Below are positions 41,879 through 50,427 of a stretch of 64,000 nt of DNA, piece by piece. Made by a program: the position numbers and the translations under genes. Numbering within the stretch: the stretch's first letter is position 1; the number at the start of each line of letters is the position of its first letter. The notes below the pieces were generated by a model that saw only the letters and a list, made by a program, of their open reading frames with translations, was not told the origin of the DNA and ran no database searches. Origin of the DNA: Parabacteroides sp900760525 (GTDB lineage: Bacteria > Bacteroidota > Bacteroidia > Bacteroidales > Tannerellaceae); assembly GCF_049860805.1 (NCBI RefSeq), contig NZ_CP187555.1:3534001-3598000 (forward strand). The letters are read 5' to 3'.

Positions 41879-44761
41879 TCAACTTTTAATTCTATAAACG
41901 GTGACCGGTCCGACCAATCCCGCCGGCTGCACAACATCCTGCCTCCGGGTCCACGCCTGAGCAATCTTATTATCCTTCAGCGTCTTCAAATAGTTTCCCA
42001 TAACAGTTACGACATGTACCTCAACCGTATTCTCCCCCTGTTTCAATCGGGTTGCGACCGGATGGATACGACGGCCATACCATTTGACACCGCAACTCTG
42101 CCCGTTCACGAATACTTCCGATACACCATGCACCAAACCGAGGTTAAGCACCATTCCGGCTGACGAAGAGACATTGACTTTCTTTCTATAGACAATTGTC
42201 CCGCAGAAGTTCACATAGTCCGTGTCCTTCAAATCCTTCAGCTTATCGAAATGAGCATTCTGTACCGTATTCTCACGACTATGGCGAAACTCTACATCCC
42301 AGTCGGACGACAGATCTTCCAGATCCGCGCCGGAAACCGGAAGCGGCTTATAATCATTCCCTCTCTTTTGCTTATCGAACACGACCAAAAGAGAATCGGC
42401 CGGACCGAAGTCGAACAGGAAGCTGTTATTGGCATCCAGCGTCAAGCGGTAACGTTCGCCCGTTTCCAGATCCCACACCCAACCCTGACGGCCTTTCACA
42501 ATCTCGTTGCTGAAGGAGATACGGGTCTGATGCGAATTATAGCGGTGTGCATAACTGAAGAAAAACATCTCTTCCTTATTATCGCCCTGATAGCGGTTCT
42601 GCATCAGGTAAGGATCAGGCTTTTCGATGGTTATATACGGTGTCAGCCCATAGTCTTTCTGTACACCCTGATACCAACCGACAAAATCTTTCTCCGGTTT
42701 ATGGAGCAGGACGAAACGTCCGTCCATCCGCTTCATCTTCTCCACCCATTCCTGCACTTCCTTATCGTGCTTGTCATGATCTTTCAAGCCGACTGATTTA
42801 TGCGGATAAGCCTCGATACAGAAGATACGTCCGCCTGAGGCCACAAAGTCGTACAACTTGCTAGCGGTAGCCGGTTCCATACTCTCCACTTCGATCAGGA
42901 AAAGCGTTTTATATTTGCGGGGACCGTAGCACAAGTATCCGTCTTTCATCTCGGCATCCCGGATGATCGATTCGGAAACATAGTCGCAACCGCTACCGTT
43001 CTTATTGATCGCCTCCCATACCAAGGTCTTATATTTCACATTGGTAGTGGCGGGGAACGGTTCGTTCTGCATTCCAAGCGTGCTCCACATATCGGCAATC
43101 GGATTCAGAATCGCGATATCCGCGTACATAGTTCCGTGTTGCAGGGCGGAAGCCATACGTCCTTTATAGGCGGTATAATATTTGAAATACGGCCACCAGT
43201 TGTTATTCTCGTTATAGTAGGCCCCATAGCGGATCCATCCGGGGAACGAAGCTTCTTTCGGAGAATAGTTGAAACCGTGGAAGATGGAATGTGTCACTCC
43301 GGAGATAGCGGTCTGGTCGCCTCCGATCTTCAACAACTCCAATGTCATATTGAACACGGTATAGGTGTTGGTCATCTCCTCGCAACTCACCAGACGTTTC
43401 CCACGCAAGTGGGCGGCAGAAGACACATACTTATTGACCATCGTATAAGCACGGCCCCGGCGGTAGTCCTCTTCCGACATCTCCTCGCCTAAGCGATGCC
43501 GCAGCCAGGTCATTGTCCAGGACTCGCATTCGGGAATATCATAATCCAGACTGCTTTCAAGCGGGAAGAAACCACGTCCGTAGGCTTGTGCACGCGATTT
43601 CACCTTCAGCCCCTTGCACCAGTCCAGGTAAGTCTGTGTAAAACGTTCACGCAGCAGTTCGGCTTTCGTATATTCGAAGTCGTAGCGCACACGCTGGATC
43701 GTATCGTCTAATTCGGGTGTGAACTGCACCTTCGGCTCGTAGGTCAGCACATTCCCCATGCTCCCCATCTTAAAGAGAATAAAAGGCAGATACGGCTGCA
43801 CGTCATATCCCCGACGTTTCTTAAATTCTTCCGCCATATCGTACGACCAGTTCGAACCTTCCAGTTCCATGCTGTCGGTAAACAGGGAACGGATATTGCC
43901 GGACAACGGGCCTAAGCGGTTCTGAATCTTGTCCGACATATTATTCAGATATTTCTGTACAGCCGGCTTATTGAAGTGGTTCAACACAGGCCCCGTAGCA
44001 CCGGGAGCGCCATTGATCACTTCGAGAAAGCCGCGTATCTTGACAAGGGCAAACAGGACATATTTGCCATCAGGTACTTTGAACTTGAACGTCCCGTCCA
44101 CCTCCTGCTTCATCAGGTCGATGGCCTGGTCGAGGCTGCCGAACGGTTCGGGAACTAATTGCAGGGAAACCAGCTCCATCTTCTTTCCGAGGAAAGGAGA
44201 ACTGATAGCAGGATCGGCCGCACAGAACAGGCCGTCGCGAGAGACTTCATAATCGATCGGACCGCTCAGTTTCTCGGAGTAGTTCACTACGACATCCGCC
44301 CTCTCGTCTCCCGTCAGGAACTCCGCCCCGAACGGCCAGCCGGAGCCGACGATCAGGTCGCAGGTCATATCGAGCGACTTCGCCTCGTCGAAAGTCACCT
44401 GCAACATATCGATCCATTCGTCGCTCAACCAGAGCAATGACTTCTTACCCAGATCGTCCGTGTCATTTCCGGGAAATTTGACCGGATTGATCTCCACCCC
44501 GCCGATACCGGCCTCCTTCAATACGTGCAGTTCGCGTTTCAACTCGTCAGCTTCCACCTTATCCCCGTTCCACCACCAACGGACAAACGGACGGTAAACG
44601 GGTTGCGGATCGCGGAATAACTTATATAGCTCACCGGAACACAAGGCCGTACCCTTGCCCCCGTCAGTTGCATCTATTGCACCCCATAGCGGCATACGGC
44701 TACCGACAGCACAACCGGCTGTCCATAAAACACTCTGTTTGATAAATGATCTCCTCTGCAT
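41879..44761 (-). CDS. GH106 family alpha-L-rhamnosidase-type enzyme
   Basis: The start at 44761 (MQRRSFIKQSVLWTAGCAVGSRM) opens a twin-arginine-like signal, so Tat export is possible. The upstream ATG would add 19 unrelated residues. The 960-residue product has the GH106 pattern: YRPFVRWWWNGDKVEADELKRELHVLKEAGIGGVEI, LIVGSGWPFG, FTDSMELEGSNWSYDMAEEFKKRRGYD and RLVSCEEMTNTYTVFNMT. A C-terminal galactose-binding-like domain (YVNFCGTIVYRKKVNVS, GVSEVFVNGQSCGVKWYGRRIHP) closes it. GH106 enzymes remove rhamnose from rhamnogalacturonan in a calcium-dependent way. The flanking GH28 genes fit pectin degradation. Confidence 0.9.
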   Translation of the reverse strand: MQRRSFIKQSVLWTAGCAVGSRMPLWGAIDATDGGKGTALCSGELYKLFRDPQPVYRPFVRWWWNGDKVEADELKRELHVLKEAGIGGVEINPVKFPGNDTDDLGKKSLLWLSDEWIDMLQVTFDEAKSLDMTCDLIVGSGWPFGAEFLTGDERADVVVNYSEKLSGPIDYEVSRDGLFCAADPAISSPFLGKKMELVSLQLVPEPFGSLDQAIDLMKQEVDGTFKFKVPDGKYVLFALVKIRGFLEVINGAPGATGPVLNHFNKPAVQKYLNNMSDKIQNRLGPLSGNIRSLFTDSMELEGSNWSYDMAEEFKKRRGYDVQPYLPFILFKMGSMGNVLTYEPKVQFTPELDDTIQRVRYDFEYTKAELLRERFTQTYLDWCKGLKVKSRAQAYGRGFFPLESSLDYDIPECESWTMTWLRHRLGEEMSEEDYRRGRAYTMVNKYVSSAAHLRGKRLVSCEEMTNTYTVFNMTLELLKIGGDQTAISGVTHSIFHGFNYSPKEASFPGWIRYGAYYNENNNWWPYFKYYTAYKGRMASALQHGTMYADIAILNPIADMWSTLGMQNEPFPATTNVKYKTLVWEAINKNGSGCDYVSESIIRDAEMKDGYLCYGPRKYKTLFLIEVESMEPATASKLYDFVASGGRIFCIEAYPHKSVGLKDHDKHDKEVQEWVEKMKRMDGRFVLLHKPEKDFVGWYQGVQKDYGLTPYITIEKPDPYLMQNRYQGDNKEEMFFFSYAHRYNSHQTRISFSNEIVKGRQGWVWDLETGERYRLTLDANNSFLFDFGPADSLLVVFDKQKRGNDYKPLPVSGADLEDLSSDWDVEFRHSRENTVQNAHFDKLKDLKDTDYVNFCGTIVYRKKVNVSSSAGMVLNLGLVHGVSEVFVNGQSCGVKWYGRRIHPVATRLKQGENTVEVHVVTVMGNYLKTLKDNKIAQAWTRRQDVVQPAGLVGPVTVYRIKS

Positions 44762-44775
44762 AATTTTTCCTCCTC

Positions 44776-45528
44776 TTATTGATCGCTTGAGACAGCTTTG
44801 CCGTCCGGTGTTATACAATTAGTAAATATCAGATTGCGGGATGTCCCGGCAGTCTCCAACGGGTTCCCCGTCATATTGAAGTAGCAGTCCGTCATCTTCA
44901 CTCCGTCACACCCGGAGATCAAGATCGCTTTCCGATCCGATGAACCAGCGTTCACAACGACCTTATCGACCGTCACATGGCGGCAATTCTTATATACTTC
45001 GACGATGTTGGCGGCATCCTGCAGGGTGACCTGCTCGATTTTCACATCTTCGCAGCCATCCATACAGATCAGAGCCGGTGCATAACCGGAGACATCTCCT
45101 TTGATATGGCCTTTCTGCAACTGCTCTTCCACGCTTGCCCGTACGGCGGCGCTACGGCCTTCGATAATGCCTTTTCCACCGATACCGATATTCTTCTGAT
45201 TGCCGGCGTAAATGACCGCGTTGCATCCACCTACTCCCTTAAAATCATAGATGGATGGAACTGCTACCAGCACGGCACCCTCTTCGATACAGATCGTCAC
45301 ATTCGACTTCAACTCGATCGAACCGGTCAGATAACGGCCTACATAAAAAATAAGCCGGCCGCCTCCCTGCTCGCTGATATAATCGACTGCCCGCTGGATG
45401 GAACGGGTATTGAGCGTTACCCCGTCCGATTTGATGCCGAACATCGCAACCTGGTAATCCTTCGCCGAAAGACTCGCCACGAAGGCCAGAAGGCCTATCA
45501 CACTTGCAAATAATTTATTTCTATACAT
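44776..45528 (-). CDS. Half-size GH28-like beta-helix protein without catalytic motifs
   Basis: The 250-residue product has a signal peptide (about 1-22). It begins exactly like the flanking GH28 proteins (KDYQVAMFGIKSDGVTLNTRSIQRAVDYISEQGGGRLIFYVGRYLTGSIELKSNVTI). It then continues as short beta-helix coils (CMDGCEDVKIEQVTLQDAANIVEV, ISGCDGVKMTDCYFNMT). NxDGxD, DD and the substrate Arg/Lys of GH28 are all absent and the protein ends about 240 residues early. The stop is natural and the C-terminus is tidy, so it may be a binding or inhibitory derivative, not a fresh truncation. It sits between GH28 and GH106 in the same operon. Confidence 0.8.
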   Translation of the reverse strand: MYRNKLFASVIGLLAFVASLSAKDYQVAMFGIKSDGVTLNTRSIQRAVDYISEQGGGRLIFYVGRYLTGSIELKSNVTICIEEGAVLVAVPSIYDFKGVGGCNAVIYAGNQKNIGIGGKGIIEGRSAAVRASVEEQLQKGHIKGDVSGYAPALICMDGCEDVKIEQVTLQDAANIVEVYKNCRHVTVDKVVVNAGSSDRKAILISGCDGVKMTDCYFNMTGNPLETAGTSRNLIFTNCITPDGKAVSSDQ

Positions 45529-45589
45529 ATCCCTATTCTTTATATTTTAATCTTCTGACTTTTTATTTATGCTCCGCGAACATCGGTTA

Positions 45590-47074
45590 CTACTTTACTA
45601 TTTTCGACTTATAGGGGAATATTTGTTCTTTACCCTCGCTTTCCGGCTCTATGAACCGGACATTCTTAAGTGTAACCCCCTCCGCATCATCCGTTACAAT
45701 TGCAGGACGGTAATCTTTTTTTAAAGCCTTGAAAGTCACATTATCGAAAGTGATTCCCTCGGCATGGCGGATATAGAACCCCCAGGCCGGCAATTCCTTA
45801 AACTGCGAGAACTCCGGATAAGAGGTTGCCATTTCAGGAATGCTGTCCAGCTCGGCCGGAGTCAGTCCCCGGTAAGCATAGTAAGGATTACCGCCTCCGG
45901 GAGAGACGATCTCGATGTTCTGAAGCGTTACGTTCTGAATCTTATAGCCCGGCAACCCGACAATGCTGGCGGGCGAGATATTGCGCGGAAGGTCTTCGAT
46001 CGGCCCTTCGTAATTATATCCGGCATCCGGTTTATCCATCGGGATCTCGGCATAGACATTCTTGATCGTAATATTTTTCATGACCGGTTTCTTTCCGGCA
46101 CTCCAGCGGTCACCGATACGGAGGTAAATGACATTTCCGGTATGGATGGAGCGCACGCCGTCCACTTCAATGTTCTCGATCAGGGCGCCGTCGACCGCGG
46201 CAAATGTGATGGCCGAACGATACGTATCGTATATCTTGATATTCTTCACCTTGAAATTACGAAAACCGCCACGCGACACGGTCCCGAACTTCAACCCGCT
46301 GGCACTCGAACGGCCTACGCAGTTCTCGACCACCACATTCTGGCACATGCTGTTGGCATCATGCGATTTGAAACAAAGGGCATCATCCGCCGCATCGAGA
46401 AAAGAGTTTTTCAACACGACGCCGTCACAGTCCACAACATCGATCCCGTCGTTGTTCCAGTAGGATTTGCTATCGACGTGTATGCCGTCTACATACAGGT
46501 TCTTGCATTGGTCGTAGGTCTGGTTCCAACTTGCCGGGTCCCGCAGGGTGATATCCTTGATCGTCACATTCTCGCATTCGCGGAAATAGATGTTCTGCGG
46601 ACGGTTCGTCTCATTCGGACGACCCAGTTTCAGAGGGTCTTCGTAGATACCCCGCTGGATGTAGTCCACCATATTGTTGGCGGTTTGAAAGCCGCGCCCG
46701 TTAATCGTTCCCTTTCCTGTTATACCGATGTTCTGTTGTTTGACTGCGAATATCATGGACATCCAACGAATATACGAATCTTTCTCGTAATCCCAGGGAT
46801 TGGTCGATCCGAGTAAAGTCGCCCCTTCTTCGAGGTGGAGCGTCACATTCGATTTCAGGTAAATAGACCCCGTCAGGTAATTGCCGGCAGTAAAGACCAG
46901 CCGTCCCCCACCCTGTTCGTTCACAAAATCGATCCCTTTCTGAATGGAATTCGTATTCAAGGTCTTGCCATCCGCTCTCACACCGAAGTCCGTGGCATAG
47001 TAATCTTTAGCCGGCAAGTGCAACGCGCACATCAAGCCGAGGCAAAGAATAAAGAATTTGTATCTGTTCATCAT
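45590..47074 (-). CDS. GH28 family polygalacturonase-type hydrolase, secreted
   Basis: The 494-residue product has a signal peptide ending near LPAKDYYA. It carries the GH28 motifs YWNNDGIDVVDCDGV near residue 208 and DAADDALCFKSHD near 230. As in the sister protein at 40373, SSASGLKFGT takes the place of the GHG motif. The two are clear paralogues along their whole length (LPAWGFYIRHAEGITFDNVTFKALKKDYRPAIV versus LPAWGFYVRHADGVTFKNVKLTALKKDYRPAIV). It is the first gene of the four-gene operon. It probably hydrolyses galacturonide linkages in rhamnogalacturonan together with GH106. Confidence 0.93.
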   Translation of the reverse strand: MMNRYKFFILCLGLMCALHLPAKDYYATDFGVRADGKTLNTNSIQKGIDFVNEQGGGRLVFTAGNYLTGSIYLKSNVTLHLEEGATLLGSTNPWDYEKDSYIRWMSMIFAVKQQNIGITGKGTINGRGFQTANNMVDYIQRGIYEDPLKLGRPNETNRPQNIYFRECENVTIKDITLRDPASWNQTYDQCKNLYVDGIHVDSKSYWNNDGIDVVDCDGVVLKNSFLDAADDALCFKSHDANSMCQNVVVENCVGRSSASGLKFGTVSRGGFRNFKVKNIKIYDTYRSAITFAAVDGALIENIEVDGVRSIHTGNVIYLRIGDRWSAGKKPVMKNITIKNVYAEIPMDKPDAGYNYEGPIEDLPRNISPASIVGLPGYKIQNVTLQNIEIVSPGGGNPYYAYRGLTPAELDSIPEMATSYPEFSQFKELPAWGFYIRHAEGITFDNVTFKALKKDYRPAIVTDDAEGVTLKNVRFIEPESEGKEQIFPYKSKIVK

Positions 47075-47233
47075 AATACGGTATTTACATAAATAAGATT
47101 AATGCATCTTCCCATGTGTCTTTCACAAAGGACAAAAATATTTACGTTCGCAGAGATTTTATCTATGCTTTTGATATTTATAATTAAAAATTTGATACAT
47201 CTTTGCAAAGTGCTATTATTAACAGGACGAGAT

Positions 47234-48661
47234 ATGAAACAATTATTATTTTCTTTATTAGCCTTCTTCCTCTACACCGGATGCACCGAAAACAGAGTCG
47301 CATCAAAACAGGAAAATACCTATCCGGATATCTTTCCGGATTACAAAGGAATAAGTATTCCTGTCAATATTGCACCTTTAAACTTTACAGTCAAGAATTC
47401 TTCTCACATAAAAGCTGTTTTTTTCAATAAAAACCAACCCTTATTTAGCATTGAAGGGAAAAACAAAATTGATATACCCTTAAAGAAATGGCAGCATATA
47501 ATATCTCATAATATTGGAAAACAAATAGATATATCCATATCTATTTGGAACAATTCTTATCCGGAAGGTGTACAATACAAATCTTTTCCTATTTATATTA
47601 CCACAGACTCTATCGATCCATATATTGCCTACCGACTGATCGAGCCTGGTTACGAATCATGGCATGAAATGGATATACGACAAAGAGCCTTAAATTGTTT
47701 CAAAGAAGAAATTATCATTTCCAGTAATATGACTGAAAAAGGATGTGTCAATTGTCATTCATTCTGTAATTATTCACCTACCGATTTCATGTTTCATGCA
47801 CGGACTACTCCGGGAGGGACAATCATCATTAAAAATAACCAGCCCGTCAAAGTGCAATTATCGCAACTCGGATCGTCCAAAGAAGGAACTTATCCCCATT
47901 GGCATCCATCCGGCAAATACATTATTTTTTCAACCAATACCACACGTCAGTCTTTTTATAGCCGAAATCCGAACCTTATAGAGGTCTACGATCTGGAATC
48001 AGACCTGATACTATATGATCCGGTCCGTAACACAGTCACAACAGATCCTCGTTTCAACGGTCCGGAATCTTTCGAAACATTTCCTGCATGGGCTCCTGAC
48101 GGGAAACGCCTATATTATTGTACGGCTCCTGCCAAACAATTACCCAAAAGGTTGAGAGAGGTCAGGTACTCCATTTGCAGTGTCTCCTTTGATCCAGATA
48201 GCGGTTCTTTCGGAGAAACGATAGACACGATCTATACAGCACACAATAAAAGCGCTTCATTTCCCCGCATCTCACCAGACAATCAATATCTGCTTTTCAC
48301 CGAATCGGATTATGCAACTTTCCCTATTTGGCATAAGAAAGCAGATCTGAAAATGATATCTTTACAAGATTCTGCTTCCGTAAATACCGATATACTGAAC
48401 AGCCCGGACGTGGAAAGCTATCACTCCTGGTCTTCAAACGGAAAATGGATCATATTCAGCAGCCGGCGTTTAGACGGACTTTATACCCGTTTCTTTATCG
48501 CCCACCTAAATGAAAACGGAAAGTTCAGTAAACCGTTCCTGCTCCCGCAGAAAGATCCTGACGAAAACAACCTCCGGATGAAGTCATTCAACATCCCGGA
48601 ATTTATCAAGGATAAAATCACAATCACCAGATCCCGGCTGGATCATACCGTAACCGATTAA
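47234..48661 (+). CDS. TolB-like beta-propeller lipoprotein with a CxxCH motif
   Basis: The start at 47234 gives a lipobox (LYTGC); the longer frame begins in an unrelated hydrophobic stretch. The 475-residue product has an N-terminal beta domain, then GCVNCHSFCNY near residue 167, which contains CxxCH as in c-type haem attachment. Propeller blades of the PD40 kind follow: GTYPHWHPSGKYIIFSTN, FETFPAWAPDGKRLYYCT, SASFPRISPDNQYLLFTE and SYHSWSSNGKWIIFSSRR. It is probably in the outer membrane or periplasm. The gene is followed after 13 bp by a DUF6057-type membrane protein, and this pair is conserved in Bacteroidales as far as I know. Function is unknown. Confidence 0.75.
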   Translation: MKQLLFSLLAFFLYTGCTENRVASKQENTYPDIFPDYKGISIPVNIAPLNFTVKNSSHIKAVFFNKNQPLFSIEGKNKIDIPLKKWQHIISHNIGKQIDISISIWNNSYPEGVQYKSFPIYITTDSIDPYIAYRLIEPGYESWHEMDIRQRALNCFKEEIIISSNMTEKGCVNCHSFCNYSPTDFMFHARTTPGGTIIIKNNQPVKVQLSQLGSSKEGTYPHWHPSGKYIIFSTNTTRQSFYSRNPNLIEVYDLESDLILYDPVRNTVTTDPRFNGPESFETFPAWAPDGKRLYYCTAPAKQLPKRLREVRYSICSVSFDPDSGSFGETIDTIYTAHNKSASFPRISPDNQYLLFTESDYATFPIWHKKADLKMISLQDSASVNTDILNSPDVESYHSWSSNGKWIIFSSRRLDGLYTRFFIAHLNENGKFSKPFLLPQKDPDENNLRMKSFNIPEFIKDKITITRSRLDHTVTD

Positions 48662-48674
48662 AACATACATAAAA

Positions 48675-50360
48675 ATGAAAAAAGAAAACATCATACTTCT
48701 GATCCTGTCAAGTATTTATGCACTCATTATCGAATATATGTTCTATCCCGAATATATTCGTTATCAAGAAGCAGGTGGATTATTCCTGACGACAAACGAC
48801 TACCTGACAGGTTATCTACTTGCTCCAGCAGGCTGGAACAGTCTGCTAACTAATTTTTTGTCCCAGTTCTACCACCCATTCTCACTGGGACTTTTCGTGG
48901 AAACAAGTTTACTTCTGATTACTGCAGCTATTACCCTACTCTACTTGCGGCAATGGAAAGCCACACAGCATAGATGGGTAATCATCATTCCGGTTATTAT
49001 GTTCTGTATCTATCAATATGCCTGGAACTTATCTACACTATTACAATACAATCTGTTCCTTCTGACACTCGCTTTTTACCTTTTCCTCCGAAACAAAGTC
49101 ATACGGCATATCAGCGCTTTGATCGCTGTTCCTTTCTTGTATCTTCTTTTACCAGAAAACAGCTTACTCTTGTTATATCTGTATGGAGTTGTTTTCGAAC
49201 GTATTTTCTTCAAACAAAAAGACTTTCCTGTATTACCGGCTATAAGCCTGGTACTCGTTGCCGCATGGCCTCTATTATGGCAAAATTTTATTTATTACAC
49301 CCCGACCAATCAGTTGTACACATTCATCAACCCGGAATATGGAATGCGATATGTTTACGTATATTATGCCTTGTTCCTGATTCCGCTCTGCTCCGTCTTC
49401 CTCTCCGACCGGAAAGGAAACCGCTATGTTTCCTTCGCATTCCCTCTTCTGTTAATCGCATTCAGCTGTTACAGCATTTACTCCTCCCCTAATCGGGAAA
49501 GGGAGAAACGCCTGGCTATACAACGGCATGCGGAAGAACAACAATGGGACCAGGTACTGCAAACAATCCATACCTGTAACATTAGCGAAGCCTATTATCA
49601 TCCTTACCTGATGCTTGCCCTTAGTGAGGAAGGCATCCTGCCGGAACAACTCTTCCACTATCCGGTACAATCGGCAGACCGCATCTATTTTCCGGCAAAC
49701 GAATTGGACGGAGCTAATTTCAACAGCCTTTTCGCCTATGCCCTCGGACTGAAACACGAAGCTCTCCATCAACTTGCACAAGCAAATGCCATGTCCCCGC
49801 AAGGCCTTTCTTTCTCCCGACTCAGAAGGATGATCGACTGGCAAACAGAATTCGGGAATCTTTCCCTGGCCCAGAAATATATGGACATCTTACAAACCTC
49901 CACCTGCCATAATCAATGGATAAAAGAACGGAGCAAACGGTTCTCCACCTCTCTAACAACATTCAAAGAAGCCTACAAGGAAGATTTCATTATCGACGCA
50001 TCTTCTCCTCTTATTCTTCTGACACAAGCAGTAAAAGCCGATACCACCAACCGCAAAGCGCTCGACTATCTGTTATGTGGCGTCCTTTTGGGCAAAGACC
50101 TGAAAGGATTCTATAATTTATTCCGACAATACTTTCCACACAGTGAAACGATACCGGTTCATTATCAAGAAGCCCTATTAGTGGTTGACCTCATGTTCCC
50201 TCATTTGGAGGCCACCCGCAACTACCCGGTTAGCCCAACCTGCAGGCAGGCTTTCGAAGATTTCGGCGTACTGATGTCGCAGCGTCCGAATACGGATCAT
50301 ATACTCCGCCAAAAATACGGAAACACCTATTGGTATTATGGATTTATCCGTACCGCCTAA
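48675..50360 (+). CDS. DUF6057-like polytopic membrane protein
   Basis: The 561-residue product has about nine hydrophobic helices in the first 280 residues (starting IILLILSSIYALIIEYMF, LLTNFLSQF..., IIPVIMFCIYQYAW, YVYYALFLIPLCSVF). A soluble C-terminal half with TPR-like helices follows (QRHAEEQQWDQVLQTIHTCNISEAYY, FAYALGLKHEALHQLAQANAM). Layout and closing GNTYWYYGFIRTA fit the DUF6057 family as I know it. It is in operon with the propeller lipoprotein. Function is unknown. Confidence 0.7.
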   Translation: MKKENIILLILSSIYALIIEYMFYPEYIRYQEAGGLFLTTNDYLTGYLLAPAGWNSLLTNFLSQFYHPFSLGLFVETSLLLITAAITLLYLRQWKATQHRWVIIIPVIMFCIYQYAWNLSTLLQYNLFLLTLAFYLFLRNKVIRHISALIAVPFLYLLLPENSLLLLYLYGVVFERIFFKQKDFPVLPAISLVLVAAWPLLWQNFIYYTPTNQLYTFINPEYGMRYVYVYYALFLIPLCSVFLSDRKGNRYVSFAFPLLLIAFSCYSIYSSPNREREKRLAIQRHAEEQQWDQVLQTIHTCNISEAYYHPYLMLALSEEGILPEQLFHYPVQSADRIYFPANELDGANFNSLFAYALGLKHEALHQLAQANAMSPQGLSFSRLRRMIDWQTEFGNLSLAQKYMDILQTSTCHNQWIKERSKRFSTSLTTFKEAYKEDFIIDASSPLILLTQAVKADTTNRKALDYLLCGVLLGKDLKGFYNLFRQYFPHSETIPVHYQEALLVVDLMFPHLEATRNYPVSPTCRQAFEDFGVLMSQRPNTDHILRQKYGNTYWYYGFIRTA

Positions 50361-50375
50361 ATCCGATACAAAGTA

Positions 50376-50408
50376 AAAGCCCGGAAGCTTTTCTGCCTCC
50401 GGGCCTTT
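50376..50408. terminator. Bidirectional terminator between DUF6057 and SusD-like genes
   Basis: AAAGCCCGGA pairs with TCCGGGCCTTT around AGCTTTTCTGCC. It serves the convergent ends of the DUF6057 and susD-like genes. Confidence 0.75.
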
Positions 50409-50427
50409 ATTAGTTTGATAGTTCAGA

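Noticed and set aside
47102..47233. N-terminal extension of the propeller lipoprotein
   Set aside because: It adds 44 residues with a second hydrophobic stretch before a perfect lipoprotein signal starting at 47234.
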